64,000 nucleotides of DNA from Candidatus Fermentithermobacillaceae bacterium (GTDB taxonomy: Bacteria; Bacillota; Sulfobacillia; Fermentithermobacillales; Fermentithermobacillaceae): positions 141,691 to 205,690 of the forward strand of contig DUSI01000049.1 in NCBI GenBank assembly GCA_012842685.1. The letters run 5' to 3'. The notes under the pieces are model-generated. The model was not told the origin of the DNA and made no database searches. It saw only the letters and a program-made list of their open reading frames with translations. Both the position numbers and the translations under genes were made by a program. This document shows positions 46,977-56,399 of the stretch, piece after piece; within the stretch, counting starts at the first letter, position 1, and every line of letters begins with the position of its first letter.

Positions 46977-48138
46977 GGACCGTGAGGGCCTTTAGGAACA
47001 TGGTCGCGTACGAGCCCGCGGGGAGCGTGAAAGCCAGCCTCACCTCGAATTCCGAAGGCCTTTGCCGGTCCGGCTGAGGAGCCCCCGCGACGAGGCCTTC
47101 AGGTATCGCCCAAGCCTTCCTCGTGAACGATTTGAAATAGCCGCTCCGGAGCCCTCGCACGTTGAAGTCGGAGAGGGCGAGTCCGCGCTCAGAGAGCACT
47201 TCCTCGATCTCCACCCGGACAGAAGGGCTGCAAGGGGCGAGTTTCGCCGCTACTGTGGGGATCTCAAGGCCGGCATCCACGACCGGTCCCGGCGGAAACA
47301 GGTATGGTCCCGCTTTCCCACTGACCTCATGTAGAGGAGCGCCGGTTTTCCTCAAGTTCCTCCTCAGGACTTCGTTCCATATAAACGCCTGATATGCCGC
47401 TATGTATCGCGCCATAGCCTCGTGGGGGATCGCGTTCAGGGCCGCAATGAGGTTCTTCTTGCTCGCGCCTCCGAGAAGCGGCCTGACTACGGCCCGGTCT
47501 TCCTCCCTCTCGCAGAGCTCAAACACCTTATCCCACTCACCCCACACGGCAGCTATACTTGCTCTCCTCTCCCTCTCGGCCTTTTTCTGACCCGGAAATA
47601 CCTCGGCCAGGTGGATCTTCAGGGCGCCCCTCAGGTGCCCTCGTACAATGCGTTCGGCCGCAAAGTCCCCCGACCCGCTTACGCTCCCGAACCGCTGGTC
47701 GTCGAAATAGTTGGGAAAGCCGTCCCGCCCTACCTCACGGGCCCTTTGGGCCATACGAGCGGCATCACCGGCAGTGAGGCCCCCGACGCGGACCTCGAAA
47801 CGGTTTCCCACAAGCACCTTTGTGGATATAAAGTCACGGGAAAAACCCAGGAAGGTGAGGCGGATGTCGTCCCTCTTGGAGGTGAGCTCGTACCCCGCGG
47901 GGACCGAGAGATACTGGACGGTCCTGGCGTGGCGGTCTTTGAGCCCGGCGTAGCCTATCAGGGGAGGGTCGATCCGGCTCGCCTTCGCGATGGACGAAAT
48001 CGCGTCGAGGGTGTTCCACCCCCGTTTCTCCATGACGTAGATCCGGTACCCGGCCCTGCCCGGAGAGGGCGAAGATGACATATCGATGTCCACGATCTCC
48101 GTCACGACGAAATCGTCTGGCGTCGCCTTTATCCGCAT
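46948..48138 (-). CDS. truD: tRNA pseudouridine(13) synthase
   Basis: A 396-aa TruD enzyme isomerising U13 of certain tRNAs to pseudouridine. The catalytic Asp68 is in GYAGLKDRHA, and NYFDDQRFG and GNRFEVRVGG are family hallmarks; the C-terminal region is the TruD-specific insertion domain. The start ATG 48138 (MRIKATPDDFVV) is well supported by conservation. It is transcribed alone, convergent with the ABC-2 ATPase. Confidence 0.96.
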   Translation of the reverse strand: MRIKATPDDFVVTEIVDIDMSSSPSPGRAGYRIYVMEKRGWNTLDAISSIAKASRIDPPLIGYAGLKDRHARTVQYLSVPAGYELTSKRDDIRLTFLGFSRDFISTKVLVGNRFEVRVGGLTAGDAARMAQRAREVGRDGFPNYFDDQRFGSVSGSGDFAAERIVRGHLRGALKIHLAEVFPGQKKAERERRASIAAVWGEWDKVFELCEREEDRAVVRPLLGGASKKNLIAALNAIPHEAMARYIAAYQAFIWNEVLRRNLRKTGAPLHEVSGKAGPYLFPPGPVVDAGLEIPTVAAKLAPCSPSVRVEIEEVLSERGLALSDFNVRGLRSGYFKSFTRKAWAIPEGLVAGAPQPDRQRPSEFEVRLAFTLPAGSYATMFLKALTVPTSSPGSAG

Positions 48139-48304
48139 CCTAGCACCCTGCCCTCACCCGCCCGAAGTCTAACGGTCAAGGATAGACTAAACCCCGGGAG
48201 GAGCCCGCGCAAGTTTTGGCGCGTAGTGGCGCGAGGAAGGGATTTCCCGAGTTACAGCAAATCTGTCATTACTCACGAACTTGGGTGTCCGGGAGGCTGA
48301 AAAC

Positions 48305-50005
48305 ATGGACGATCGGAATACGGCCATCGTCATAGGCCAAGGCGCTGCGGGGCTTGCGGCCGCTTTGGCCCTCGCGAGACAAGGCGTCAAAGTGATATCC
48401 ATCTCCAAAGTGAGGCCGGGTAACGCGACGTGCACCGTGTACGCCGGCGGGGGTTTCACATTGGGCGTCGGCGGCATGAGCCCGGAAGAACACAGGGCGA
48501 TGACCTACGATACGGGGAGGCGCTTGAGCATCCCCGACCTTCTGGACACGTTCGCCTACGAGGCCCCGTCCATAGTAGAGTTCATGCAGGACGCAGGAGT
48601 TCCCCTCACGGTGAGACGGGGCGGGATTAGCGTTAAGCGAGACCCCGCGTTCCCTCTCCTTGGAGGGAAGCCCCTCACCGACGCACTTGCCAGGGCGTGC
48701 CTTGAACGCGGAGTGTCGTTCGTGCATAACACCGCGGCGATGCGCCTTCTCCTCGGTGTGAGAGGCGTCGAAGGGGTCGAATGCCTGAACCTCACATCCG
48801 GCGAGGCATCTTTCGTTCGGGCAGGCGCGGTGGTGCTCGCTACGGGAGGGGCTGGGGCCCTGTTCTACAGGACCGACAACCCTCAGCGCATAACGGGCGA
48901 CGGGTACCGGCTGGCCCTTGAGGCATCATGCCACCTCCTGGACATGGAATTCGTCCAGTTCTACCCCATCGGCATAGACATCCCAGGCGGAGCCCACTGG
49001 TTCCTGGACCTAGGCATAATCGACAGCGCGAGGCTCACCGGGCCCGACGGCCGGGAGTTTCTCAAGGAAATGCTGTTCAGAGAAGGAATTGAGTCTGGGC
49101 GAGAAGCCAACCTACTGGCCAGAGACAAATGCACTGTGGAGATCGCGCTGGAAAGCCGGAAGGGGCCCGTCCTCCTCCACCTCGAAGACATCCCGCGGGA
49201 AGAGTGGGAAAATAACCGTTATTTGGCGAGCATAGGCCGGATGTTTCCGAAGAGTGCCCCACCCTGGTCGGGGCCGGTAACGGTAAACCCCATCGAGCAC
49301 TACTTCCCCGGCGGTGTGGCCATAGGTACTTCGGGCCAGACCGAAGTCCCGGGGCTTTTCGCCTGCGGAGAAGTCACGGGAGGCGTGGACGGAGCGAACC
49401 GGGTGGGCGGAAACGCCCTCACAAACTGCGTCCTCTTCGGGAGGAAAGCGGGGGAAGCCGCCGCACGTTACCTCAGGGGCGAAGGCATTGATGTCCTGGA
49501 CTTAACGAAAGCGGGTCTGTCCGCGAGCAAGGCTGAAGCCGTGGAGAAGGAAGCAGCCGCAGGCGGCACCCCGGATACGGGCATGCACCTGAAAAGGGAG
49601 ATCCCGGCTGCCCCTGCCCTCACGGCCGCCGCGTGGATTGAGAAGTGGCGCGAGGCGGCCGAACAGGCACCGCCGGCAGGTGCACGTGCAGCTTCTTCCC
49701 CTGAAGGTCTCCGGAAATCCTTGCGGGAGTACTCGTCGAAGTACCTCCTCCCCGTGAGAGACGGTTTGTCACTCGAGGAAGGCCTGGAGCGGCTCGAGGA
49801 TCTGCGCGGCCTCCTGGAGAGGCAAGCGGTCCGATCCTCCAGGGATCTACTCTTCGCCGTGGAGAACCTTGGCCTCTGGCAGACTGCCGCAGCCGTGACC
49901 GTCGGGGCCCTCACCCGCACCGAGTCCAGGGGCGCGCACTTCCGGACCGACTGCGCCGGAGAAGACCCCCGCTGGGAAAAACACATCTACCTCTCAACGA
50001 AGTAG
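48305..50005 (+). CDS. FAD-dependent fumarate reductase / succinate dehydrogenase-like flavoprotein
   Basis: A 566-aa flavoprotein with the FAD motif IVIGQGAAGLAAALALA, VVLATGGAGALFYRTDN (characteristic of the SdhA/FrdA/NadB group), MEFVQFYPIGID and GLFACGEVTGGVDGANRVGGNALTNC. No iron-sulfur or membrane subunit is adjacent, and no nadA/nadC, so it may be a soluble fumarate-type reductase, an aspartate oxidase relative or an unsaturated-acid reductase. ATG 48305 follows GGGAGGC. The C-terminal capping region (SLEEGLERLEDLRGLLERQ) is SdhA-like. Confidence 0.9.
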   Translation: MDDRNTAIVIGQGAAGLAAALALARQGVKVISISKVRPGNATCTVYAGGGFTLGVGGMSPEEHRAMTYDTGRRLSIPDLLDTFAYEAPSIVEFMQDAGVPLTVRRGGISVKRDPAFPLLGGKPLTDALARACLERGVSFVHNTAAMRLLLGVRGVEGVECLNLTSGEASFVRAGAVVLATGGAGALFYRTDNPQRITGDGYRLALEASCHLLDMEFVQFYPIGIDIPGGAHWFLDLGIIDSARLTGPDGREFLKEMLFREGIESGREANLLARDKCTVEIALESRKGPVLLHLEDIPREEWENNRYLASIGRMFPKSAPPWSGPVTVNPIEHYFPGGVAIGTSGQTEVPGLFACGEVTGGVDGANRVGGNALTNCVLFGRKAGEAAARYLRGEGIDVLDLTKAGLSASKAEAVEKEAAAGGTPDTGMHLKREIPAAPALTAAAWIEKWREAAEQAPPAGARAASSPEGLRKSLREYSSKYLLPVRDGLSLEEGLERLEDLRGLLERQAVRSSRDLLFAVENLGLWQTAAAVTVGALTRTESRGAHFRTDCAGEDPRWEKHIYLSTK

Positions 50006-50077
50006 AGCCAGAAAACACGCAGGGGCACGCCCGGTGGCCGCGACGACCGGGTGTGCCCCGTGAATCTATGGATACGA

Positions 50078-51337
50078 TCAACTCGCCGGCACCGCATCCA
50101 GCGCCTGGCGGAAGTCCCTCTCTATGTCCTCATAATCTTCGATGCCCACGGACACCCGCACCAGCCCGTCTCCGACGCCGCAGGCTTCCCTCTCCTCCCT
50201 GGGGACAGCCCTGTGGGACGTCTTCCCTGGGTGGGACACCGTGGTCGACACGCCCGCCAGGCTCGGGACCAGCTCCACCATACGCAGAGAGTCTATGAAG
50301 GCGCGGGCGGATTCCAGCGAACCGCCTTTCAGTTCGAAACTCAACATGCCCCCGTATCCGCCGTCCAGGTATTTCCCGGCCAGTTCGTGATAGCGGGATG
50401 ATTCGAGCCCCGGGTAATGGACCACCCCGACCTTCGGGTGTGCAGCCAGGAACCTGGCAAGTCTGAGGGCGTTCTCCGAGCACTTCCGCACCCTGAGTTC
50501 AACGGTCCTGAGGCCCCTCACGGTGAGCCAGGCGTCGAAAGGCGACGGGGTCGGACCGTACAGAGATGCCAGGGCCCTCGCTCTGGCCGCCGGGTACCCT
50601 CCCTCGCCTCCGGAACGGCCGGACGAACTCTCCCCTTCGCGAGTGCCTGAAGCGCAGGGGCCGAACACGGCCACTCCTCCGGTAACGTCGCTGTGCCCGT
50701 TCAGGTACTTGGTCGTGCTGTTTATGGAGATGTCCGCCCCGTGCTCGAGAGGCCTGCACAGGACCGGAGAAGCGAAAGTGTTGTCTACAACGAGCAATGC
50801 GCCCGCGCTGTGGGCGATCTCCGCGAGGGCGGATATATCCGCGACCTCCATGAGAGGGTTGGAAATAGTCTCGCAGTAGACCAGGCGCGTGTTCGGACGG
50901 ATGGCCAAACGGACTTCTCCGAGGTCATTGGTATCCACAAAGGTAGTCTCGACACCCCGTTTGGGGAGTTCGTCCTTGAAGAACGTGACGGTGCCGCCGT
51001 AGAGCACCCTTCCGGCCACTACGTGGTCGCCCGCCTTGACCAAGCTCAGGACCGAACACGCGATGGCAGCCATGCCCGACGCGAAAGCTACCGCCTCAGA
51101 ACCACACTCGAGGCTGCATACCGCCTCTTCCAAGAGGTCTATCCCAGGGTTCCGCTGCCTCGAGTAAACATAACCCGGCACCCTTCCCTCGTACACCTCG
51201 TCGATCTGGTCGAGATAATCGAAGGAAAACACCGAAGACGCGTAAACCGGCGGGACCTTGGGCACGGTAACCGACTTGGGAGGTTTCCCCCCGGCATGTA
51301 CCGCCCGCGTACCGACAGAAGGTCTCTTTTCGTTCAA
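50078..51337 (-). CDS. PLP-dependent transsulfuration enzyme (cystathionine synthase/lyase or methionine gamma-lyase type)
   Basis: A 419-aa Cys/Met metabolism enzyme. PLP lysine is Lys210 in NSTTKYLNGHSDVTGG; VYSRQRNP, EAVAFASGMAAIA and VVDNTFASP are diagnostic. Compared with relatives there is a roughly 30-residue Gly/Ser/Arg-rich insertion at about residues 229-257 (GTREGESSSGRSGGEGGYPA) just after the active-site loop. The N-terminus is intact. Next door upstream is cysteine synthase, so sulfur amino acid metabolism is likely. Which reaction (gamma-synthase, lyase, methionine lyase) cannot be fixed. Confidence 0.92.
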   Translation of the reverse strand: MNEKRPSVGTRAVHAGGKPPKSVTVPKVPPVYASSVFSFDYLDQIDEVYEGRVPGYVYSRQRNPGIDLLEEAVCSLECGSEAVAFASGMAAIACSVLSLVKAGDHVVAGRVLYGGTVTFFKDELPKRGVETTFVDTNDLGEVRLAIRPNTRLVYCETISNPLMEVADISALAEIAHSAGALLVVDNTFASPVLCRPLEHGADISINSTTKYLNGHSDVTGGVAVFGPCASGTREGESSSGRSGGEGGYPAARARALASLYGPTPSPFDAWLTVRGLRTVELRVRKCSENALRLARFLAAHPKVGVVHYPGLESSRYHELAGKYLDGGYGGMLSFELKGGSLESARAFIDSLRMVELVPSLAGVSTTVSHPGKTSHRAVPREEREACGVGDGLVRVSVGIEDYEDIERDFRQALDAVPAS

Positions 51338-51430
51338 ACCGGCACCTGCTTTCTTACCTGAAAGTCACAATAACTCCGGCAGGGGTCCGGCCGAGAGGCC
51401 GGCGCCACCTCTCCGGAGGAGCAGGCTAGG

Positions 51431-52366
51431 CTAGCACATGCTGAACAGAGCGGTGCTGAGGTACTTCTCGCCGCCGTCCGGGAGGACCGTGACTACCCGC
51501 TTTCCGGGTCCGAGCTCCTTGGCGACCTTGAGCGCCGCGAACACATTCGTCCCGCTGGATATGCCGCAGAAAATGCCTTCATCCCTGGCCATACGTCGGG
51601 CCGTCTGGACTGCCTCGGAATCAGTCACCAAGATCGCCCTGTCGATAACGCTCTTGTCGAGGATATCGGGCAGAATACCGTCGCCGATGCCCTCCTGCAC
51701 GTGGAAGCCGACCGGGATATCCATGAGGAGAGAAGCCTTGTCCGGTTCGGCGGCAACGACCAGCACGTTGCCCAGGGCTTCTTTCAGGCACCGCCCCGTC
51801 CCGGTCACAGTCCCTCCCGTTCCGATCCCCGCCACAAACGCATCGAGCCTGCCCCCGGTCTGCTCCAGGATCTCTTTAGCGGTAGTACACTCATGGGCGG
51901 AACAGTTGTTGGGGTTTTCGAACTGGCGGGCCCTGTACGCGCCCGGCGTCGACTCGGCGAAATCTATGGACGCTTTTACGCAGATCTCCAGCGTCTCCTT
52001 AATATCCTTTCCGAGGGGCGTAAGGCGCACTTCCGCACCGTAAGCCTCAAGCACCTTGCGCCTTTCGACGCTCATCGACTCGGGCATGAAAACAACCACG
52101 CGGTATCCCTTTACCGCGCCTATCATGGCCAGAGCTATCCCCTGGTTTCCGCTGCTTGCTTCGACGATGGTCCCTCCGGGCCTAAGTTCCCCCGAAGCCT
52201 CGGCTTCCTGGATCATCCGTAGCGCGGGCCTCGCCTTTATGCTCCCGCTGGGGTTCAGAGATTCAACCTTGACCAGCACTTCAGCAGAATCCGGACCCGG
52301 CAGTCTGTTGAGCCTTACCATGGGGGTATTGCCGATAACTTCTAGTATTGAGCTATGGATCGCCAC
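51431..52366 (-). CDS. cysK: Cysteine synthase (O-acetylserine sulfhydrylase)
   Basis: A 311-aa PLP enzyme. The PLP lysine is Lys44 in NPSGSIKARPALRMI, then SSGNQGIALAM, GTGGTVTGTGR and ISSGTNVFAAL. The lysine is followed by Ala-Arg-Pro rather than the common Asp-Arg, a variant seen in part of the family. GTG 52366, behind GGAGGTG, is the start; the 34 extra residues in the ORF track are discarded. It lies about 95 bases upstream of the transsulfuration gene on the same strand, probably one operon. Confidence 0.93.
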   Translation of the reverse strand: MAIHSSILEVIGNTPMVRLNRLPGPDSAEVLVKVESLNPSGSIKARPALRMIQEAEASGELRPGGTIVEASSGNQGIALAMIGAVKGYRVVVFMPESMSVERRKVLEAYGAEVRLTPLGKDIKETLEICVKASIDFAESTPGAYRARQFENPNNCSAHECTTAKEILEQTGGRLDAFVAGIGTGGTVTGTGRCLKEALGNVLVVAAEPDKASLLMDIPVGFHVQEGIGDGILPDILDKSVIDRAILVTDSEAVQTARRMARDEGIFCGISSGTNVFAALKVAKELGPGKRVVTVLPDGGEKYLSTALFSMC

Positions 52367-52489
52367 CCGGTCTACACCTCCTAGACTCCTGTTTTCGACA
52401 TTCGTCCAGGGTTTCCTCCGCGCGGCTCGCCGCGTCGAAAGCGCGCCTTCCGTGCTCCGCGCGGACAAGAGACCGGGTGTCCGGACCTC

Positions 52490-53659
52490 TCACTCGTATC
52501 TCAGACAGTAGATGGGATCGAGATTGGCAGCCTTGGACGCTGGATACAGCCCGAAGAACATACCTACGCCTACCGAAAACCCTACGGCCATGAGCACGGC
52601 GGAAGGCGACGTCCACGCCGCCCAGCCGCCCAAGCGGGCGAGGATCCCGGTGGTAAGGGTGCCCAGCACCACACCGATGGACCCACCGATACCGCTCAGG
52701 ATTGAAGCCTCTATGAGGAACTGGATCATGATATCCCTTTTCTTGGCGCCGATAGCCTTGCGCAGGCCGATCTCCCTCGTCCTCTCGGTGACCGAGACCA
52801 GCATGATGTTCATTATGCCTATCCCGCCCACCAGGAGCGAGATGCCCGCTATGGAAGCCAGGAGTACTGTGAACGTGCGGGTTACCGTCGACACGATGTC
52901 CATGAGCTGCTTCTGGCTGCTGACATTCACCGTATCCGACCTGCGGAACTTGGAGTTGAACGCCCTCTCGATAAGCGCTACCGCCTCGTCGGCCTGGGAT
53001 ATATCTCCCACCTGGACGTAGAGCGCGCTCACGTACCGTGTCCCGGACATCCTCTGGAGCGTGCTCACGGGGACCAAGACCACGTTGTCGGCATCGGTGC
53101 CCAAAGACTCCCCTTTCTCGGCCATCACTCCGACCACCGTAAACGGCTGCCCGCTCACGGTGAGGGTTTCGCCTATGGGGTCCCTGCCCTCGAACACTTC
53201 TTCCACGACGGTTTTCCCGACAACGGCCACTTTGCGGCGGCCCGATACGTCAGACGGGAGAAGAAAGCGCCCGTGTTCGACAGGATGGGCCCTGAGCTCA
53301 GGGAAATCTTCGGTGACGCCCATGAGCTGCACCGTCCGGGAACTAGACCGGTAGGTCACTTCCGAGTTTACCTGGATGACGGGCATCGCCCGCACGATGG
53401 TCTGGACGCGGTCGAGGATATACTGGGCGTCCTCGGCCTCCAGGCGGAAGCCGGAGCGGCCGGTGACGAGTATCAGGTTGCTGCCCAGAGAGTCGATCTC
53501 GTCGGAAATGGTCTTGTGGGCACTCTGCCCTGCGGACACGAGCGCTATGACGGCGGCAATGCCGATGATTATCCCGAGCATGGTGAGGACGGTGCGCATC
53601 CTGTTGGCCGCCAAAGCCCTGAGCGCAACCTTAAAGCTCTCACCCAGTACCAACCCCAA
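52490..53659 (-). CDS. MacB-like FtsX-domain ABC permease
   Basis: A 389-aa permease with an N-terminal membrane segment (VLTMLGIIIGIAAVIALVSAG), a periplasmic-type MacB core domain in the middle (from about residue 55 to 255), and three C-terminal membrane segments (SIAGISLLVGGIGIMNIML, ERTREIGLRKAIGAKK, VLMAVGFSVGVGMFFGLYPA). This is the MacB/LolC FtsX class. Its start is TTG 53659 or 53653 behind GGGAGGTG. It directly follows the HlyD-type adaptor with only 36 bases between, leaving no room for the usual ABC ATPase. Confidence 0.92.
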   Translation of the reverse strand: MGLVLGESFKVALRALAANRMRTVLTMLGIIIGIAAVIALVSAGQSAHKTISDEIDSLGSNLILVTGRSGFRLEAEDAQYILDRVQTIVRAMPVIQVNSEVTYRSSSRTVQLMGVTEDFPELRAHPVEHGRFLLPSDVSGRRKVAVVGKTVVEEVFEGRDPIGETLTVSGQPFTVVGVMAEKGESLGTDADNVVLVPVSTLQRMSGTRYVSALYVQVGDISQADEAVALIERAFNSKFRRSDTVNVSSQKQLMDIVSTVTRTFTVLLASIAGISLLVGGIGIMNIMLVSVTERTREIGLRKAIGAKKRDIMIQFLIEASILSGIGGSIGVVLGTLTTGILARLGGWAAWTSPSAVLMAVGFSVGVGMFFGLYPASKAANLDPIYCLRYE

Positions 53660-53695
53660 ACACCTCCCGGAGCCGGCCTCATACCCGTTTTCTGC

Positions 53696-55372
53696 TCATC
53701 TAGGACCAAACATCCTGAACCCACGCAGGTTCACGGAGTAGTCGGTGAGGCCGCTCACCACTATCTCGTCCCCTTCTTCGAGCCCCGAGGCGATCTCCGC
53801 GTAGAGATCGTTCTGGACTCCTACCTTGACTCGCGTCTTCACCGCGCGGCCGTCTTCCAGCTTGGTTACGTAGGCCTGGTTGTTCTCCCAGAAAACAGCT
53901 TCCACGGGGACGACCAGCACGTCTTCCTTGCTGGATACGGATATCGTCGCCTTGGCCGACATCCCCAGCCTCACTTCTTCCGCCTCTATCTCGATGGTGA
54001 CGTCGTAGTTCGTTATTCCTTGCTGGACTTTTCCTTCGTGGGCGATCCTGGAGACCACGCCCTCAAACACCTTCCCCGGGAGGGCGTCGATTTCGACCGC
54101 TGCCCTCTGGCCGATCGCGATGGCAGCCACATCCAGCTCGTCCACCGGGATGACCACGGTAAGCGGCGATACGGATACCACTTCGGCCACAACTTCGCTG
54201 GCGCTCACCTCGTCGCCGGGCTCCACCGAGAGGCTTATGACTTTCCCGTCGATGGGGCTGGTAACCACCAGCTTGCCGGCGGCGTTTTCCCTATCCTTGA
54301 CGTTTAGCCTCGCCTGTTCCACGCGGAGGTGCTGTTCCTCTATTTGTCTCTCGCAGCTCTCGAGAGACTGCTTCGCGCTTTCGTAGGCGTTCAGGGCTTG
54401 CTCGTAGGCTATTTCAAGGGATCCTTGCTCGATTATGAGGAGTACATCTCCCGCCTGGACTACGGCCCCCTCGGCGAGGCGGACTTCCTTCACCGTGCCG
54501 GCCACTTCCGCCTCGATATCCCGCCTGTCCTTCGGGACGACGGTCCCGGTCATGGAGACCTTTGACCCGTTCCTGAGGTGGCAATCTACCTGGACGCTCA
54601 TCCCCGCCCGGAGGTCCGGCCCAGGATTGTCGATCGACACTTTCACCGGAAATTCAATGCCTTTGGCTCCCTGGAGCCCTTCACTGCCTATGGACTCGAT
54701 CTTCCCATACACAGGCTTCATATCGCCGCCAGGCTGGATCGTCACGCTGTGCCCGACAGTCAGTTTCCTGAGGTCCGCCTGCCTCACTCTCGCGTCCACG
54801 CTGAAGGAGCTCGTATCGGCGACCGTAGCCAAGATCTGCCCGGCCCGGACGCTATCGCCTTCCTCAACGTAGAGGCGCCACAGATCGCCCGATATGGGCA
54901 CGCGGACGGTCAGCGCGTCAAGTTTCTCCTTGGCCGAGCGGAGGTCCAGCTCTGCCTGCCTGAGGGCCAGCTCGGCCTTGGCCCGGGTACCCGCGGGCCC
55001 GGTCATGTTGGCGAGAGCCTGCTCCGCAAGGGCAAGATCCAGCCTCGCCTGTTCTACCTGGGTAGTCAGAGTCTCGTTTTCGAGGATGAGGAGCGGGCTC
55101 CCCGCACGGACCAGATCTCCTTCTTTCACAAAGACCTTGGCTACCGTGCCTGAAACGCCCGGCCGGATATACCTCTTGTCTTTGGTCTGCACGGTGCCTT
55201 TGCCGGTCACGACCACATCAAGGTTTTTCCGCTCCACCACGGCGGTCACTGTGTTCTGGATCGCGTCGCGAAAGGCGGCTCGGGCCTGGCGAAATTCCCT
55301 GACCCGCAGGAGGACGTATCCTCCTCCTACGACCAGCGCTATAACCAAGAGCCACTTGACGAGTCTCCTCAT
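53696..55372 (-). CDS. Duplicated HlyD/RND-type adaptor protein
   Basis: A 558-aa membrane-fusion (adaptor) protein with an N-terminal membrane anchor (LVKWLLVIALVVGGGYVLL). It appears to hold two successive adaptor units: lipoyl-hairpin-barrel 1 over about residues 45-270 (VSGTVAKVFVKEGDLVRAGSPL) and a second over about 280-555 (VAGTVKEVRLAEGAVVQAGD, then IDGKVISLSVEPGDEVSASE). Standard MacA-like adaptors are about 350-400 aa. ATG 55372 follows GGAGGAGG. In Gram-positives such adaptors work with MacB-like permeases without an outer membrane. The downstream permease is its natural partner. Confidence 0.9.
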   Translation of the reverse strand: MRRLVKWLLVIALVVGGGYVLLRVREFRQARAAFRDAIQNTVTAVVERKNLDVVVTGKGTVQTKDKRYIRPGVSGTVAKVFVKEGDLVRAGSPLLILENETLTTQVEQARLDLALAEQALANMTGPAGTRAKAELALRQAELDLRSAKEKLDALTVRVPISGDLWRLYVEEGDSVRAGQILATVADTSSFSVDARVRQADLRKLTVGHSVTIQPGGDMKPVYGKIESIGSEGLQGAKGIEFPVKVSIDNPGPDLRAGMSVQVDCHLRNGSKVSMTGTVVPKDRRDIEAEVAGTVKEVRLAEGAVVQAGDVLLIIEQGSLEIAYEQALNAYESAKQSLESCERQIEEQHLRVEQARLNVKDRENAAGKLVVTSPIDGKVISLSVEPGDEVSASEVVAEVVSVSPLTVVIPVDELDVAAIAIGQRAAVEIDALPGKVFEGVVSRIAHEGKVQQGITNYDVTIEIEAEEVRLGMSAKATISVSSKEDVLVVPVEAVFWENNQAYVTKLEDGRAVKTRVKVGVQNDLYAEIASGLEEGDEIVVSGLTDYSVNLRGFRMFGPR

Positions 55373-55479
55373 GGTGTACCTCCTCCACAGCCGTAGCCAA
55401 GAGCCCTCTTGGGACCCAACTACCATTCTAGTACAACCTGGGCGGATCTATGGAACCGCGGGGGCGTGGAAAAGTCTGT

Positions 55480-56328
55480 TCAGGCCTCGAGTTTCATCTT
55501 CACGAACAAGTACGGCGCGCCGAGGCTCACCCACATTCCCGCCAGGCCGTAGCGGACGATGTCCCAAAAAGCCCCTTCTGGGAAGAGGGCCTTGAGCCCG
55601 TACCTTACGGCCACGAGCCCTGCCATGCCGAGAGCGAACTTCAAAGCCTGTTTCACTATGGGGGCTCGTTCTTTCCACTCGAACCTCTCCTCTGCTATGA
55701 GGTTCCCCAGGGGGAACCCCATGAGGAACCCAAGGACCATGTTGGTCGTGGGATCCTTGTAGAGCGCGGCAGCGAGCGCCGGCACGGCAATTATACCCGC
55801 AACCCTCAGCCAGCGCGGCGGGTGCGCGTGGGTCCAGCCTATGGCCAGGAGGTTGAAGGCCCTGAGGATGGCTATCCCTATGAAGATGCCGCCGATTATG
55901 TCGACGGGCCAGTGCACGTTCAGGTAGATGCGGGAGAGGGATATGAAGACGATGGCCACGACGGCCACGGTCCAGAAGGCCTTCTTTCTGACTTCCACGG
56001 CGGTCTGACCCCAGAAGACCGTGCTCCCCTGGGCGTGGCCGCTCGGGAAGGAGTAGCCCCCACCGGTCTCGGGGTGCATCACGCGGGCACATTCGGTCGG
56101 CACCGGCCGGGGAGTTCGAAAAGCCGCCTTGAAGACCGAGTTCACATAAACCGAGCCAAGGTATACCACGGCGATCCTGTAACCCGCCTTCTTGTTCCAG
56201 AGCCAGTACAGGGCCGGTAGGACAAGGATGAAGAACATCTCAGAACCCAAGTTCGTAATCCAGTACACCAGGGTGTCCAGCCACGGAGTGCTGAACCTCT
56301 GGAGAAAACAAGCCCACGAATCGGTCAC
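55480..56328 (-). CDS. PAP2-family membrane phosphatase
   Basis: A 282-aa membrane protein with the PAP2 active-site signature in three parts: KAAFRTPRP, PSGHAQGS and SRIYLNVHWPVDIIGG. About seven hydrophobic segments surround them. Function is probably dephosphorylation of undecaprenyl pyrophosphate or a phospholipid phosphate at the membrane. GTG 56328 with GGAGAGGTGG upstream is preferred to 56376. Apparent single gene, divergent from the Rsm22-type gene. Confidence 0.9.
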   Translation of the reverse strand: MTDSWACFLQRFSTPWLDTLVYWITNLGSEMFFILVLPALYWLWNKKAGYRIAVVYLGSVYVNSVFKAAFRTPRPVPTECARVMHPETGGGYSFPSGHAQGSTVFWGQTAVEVRKKAFWTVAVVAIVFISLSRIYLNVHWPVDIIGGIFIGIAILRAFNLLAIGWTHAHPPRWLRVAGIIAVPALAAALYKDPTTNMVLGFLMGFPLGNLIAEERFEWKERAPIVKQALKFALGMAGLVAVRYGLKALFPEGAFWDIVRYGLAGMWVSLGAPYLFVKMKLEA

Positions 56329-56399
56329 CCGCTCCACCTCTCCCCGCGGCTTATTCCTCAGACAGGTCACTTCCAAAGTAGAGTATACTTTGACCGGAG

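Noticed and set aside
51338-51430. SAM riboswitch before the transsulfuration gene
   Set aside because: The gap is under 100 bases and lacks the conserved S-box core; only a GC-rich hairpin is seen.
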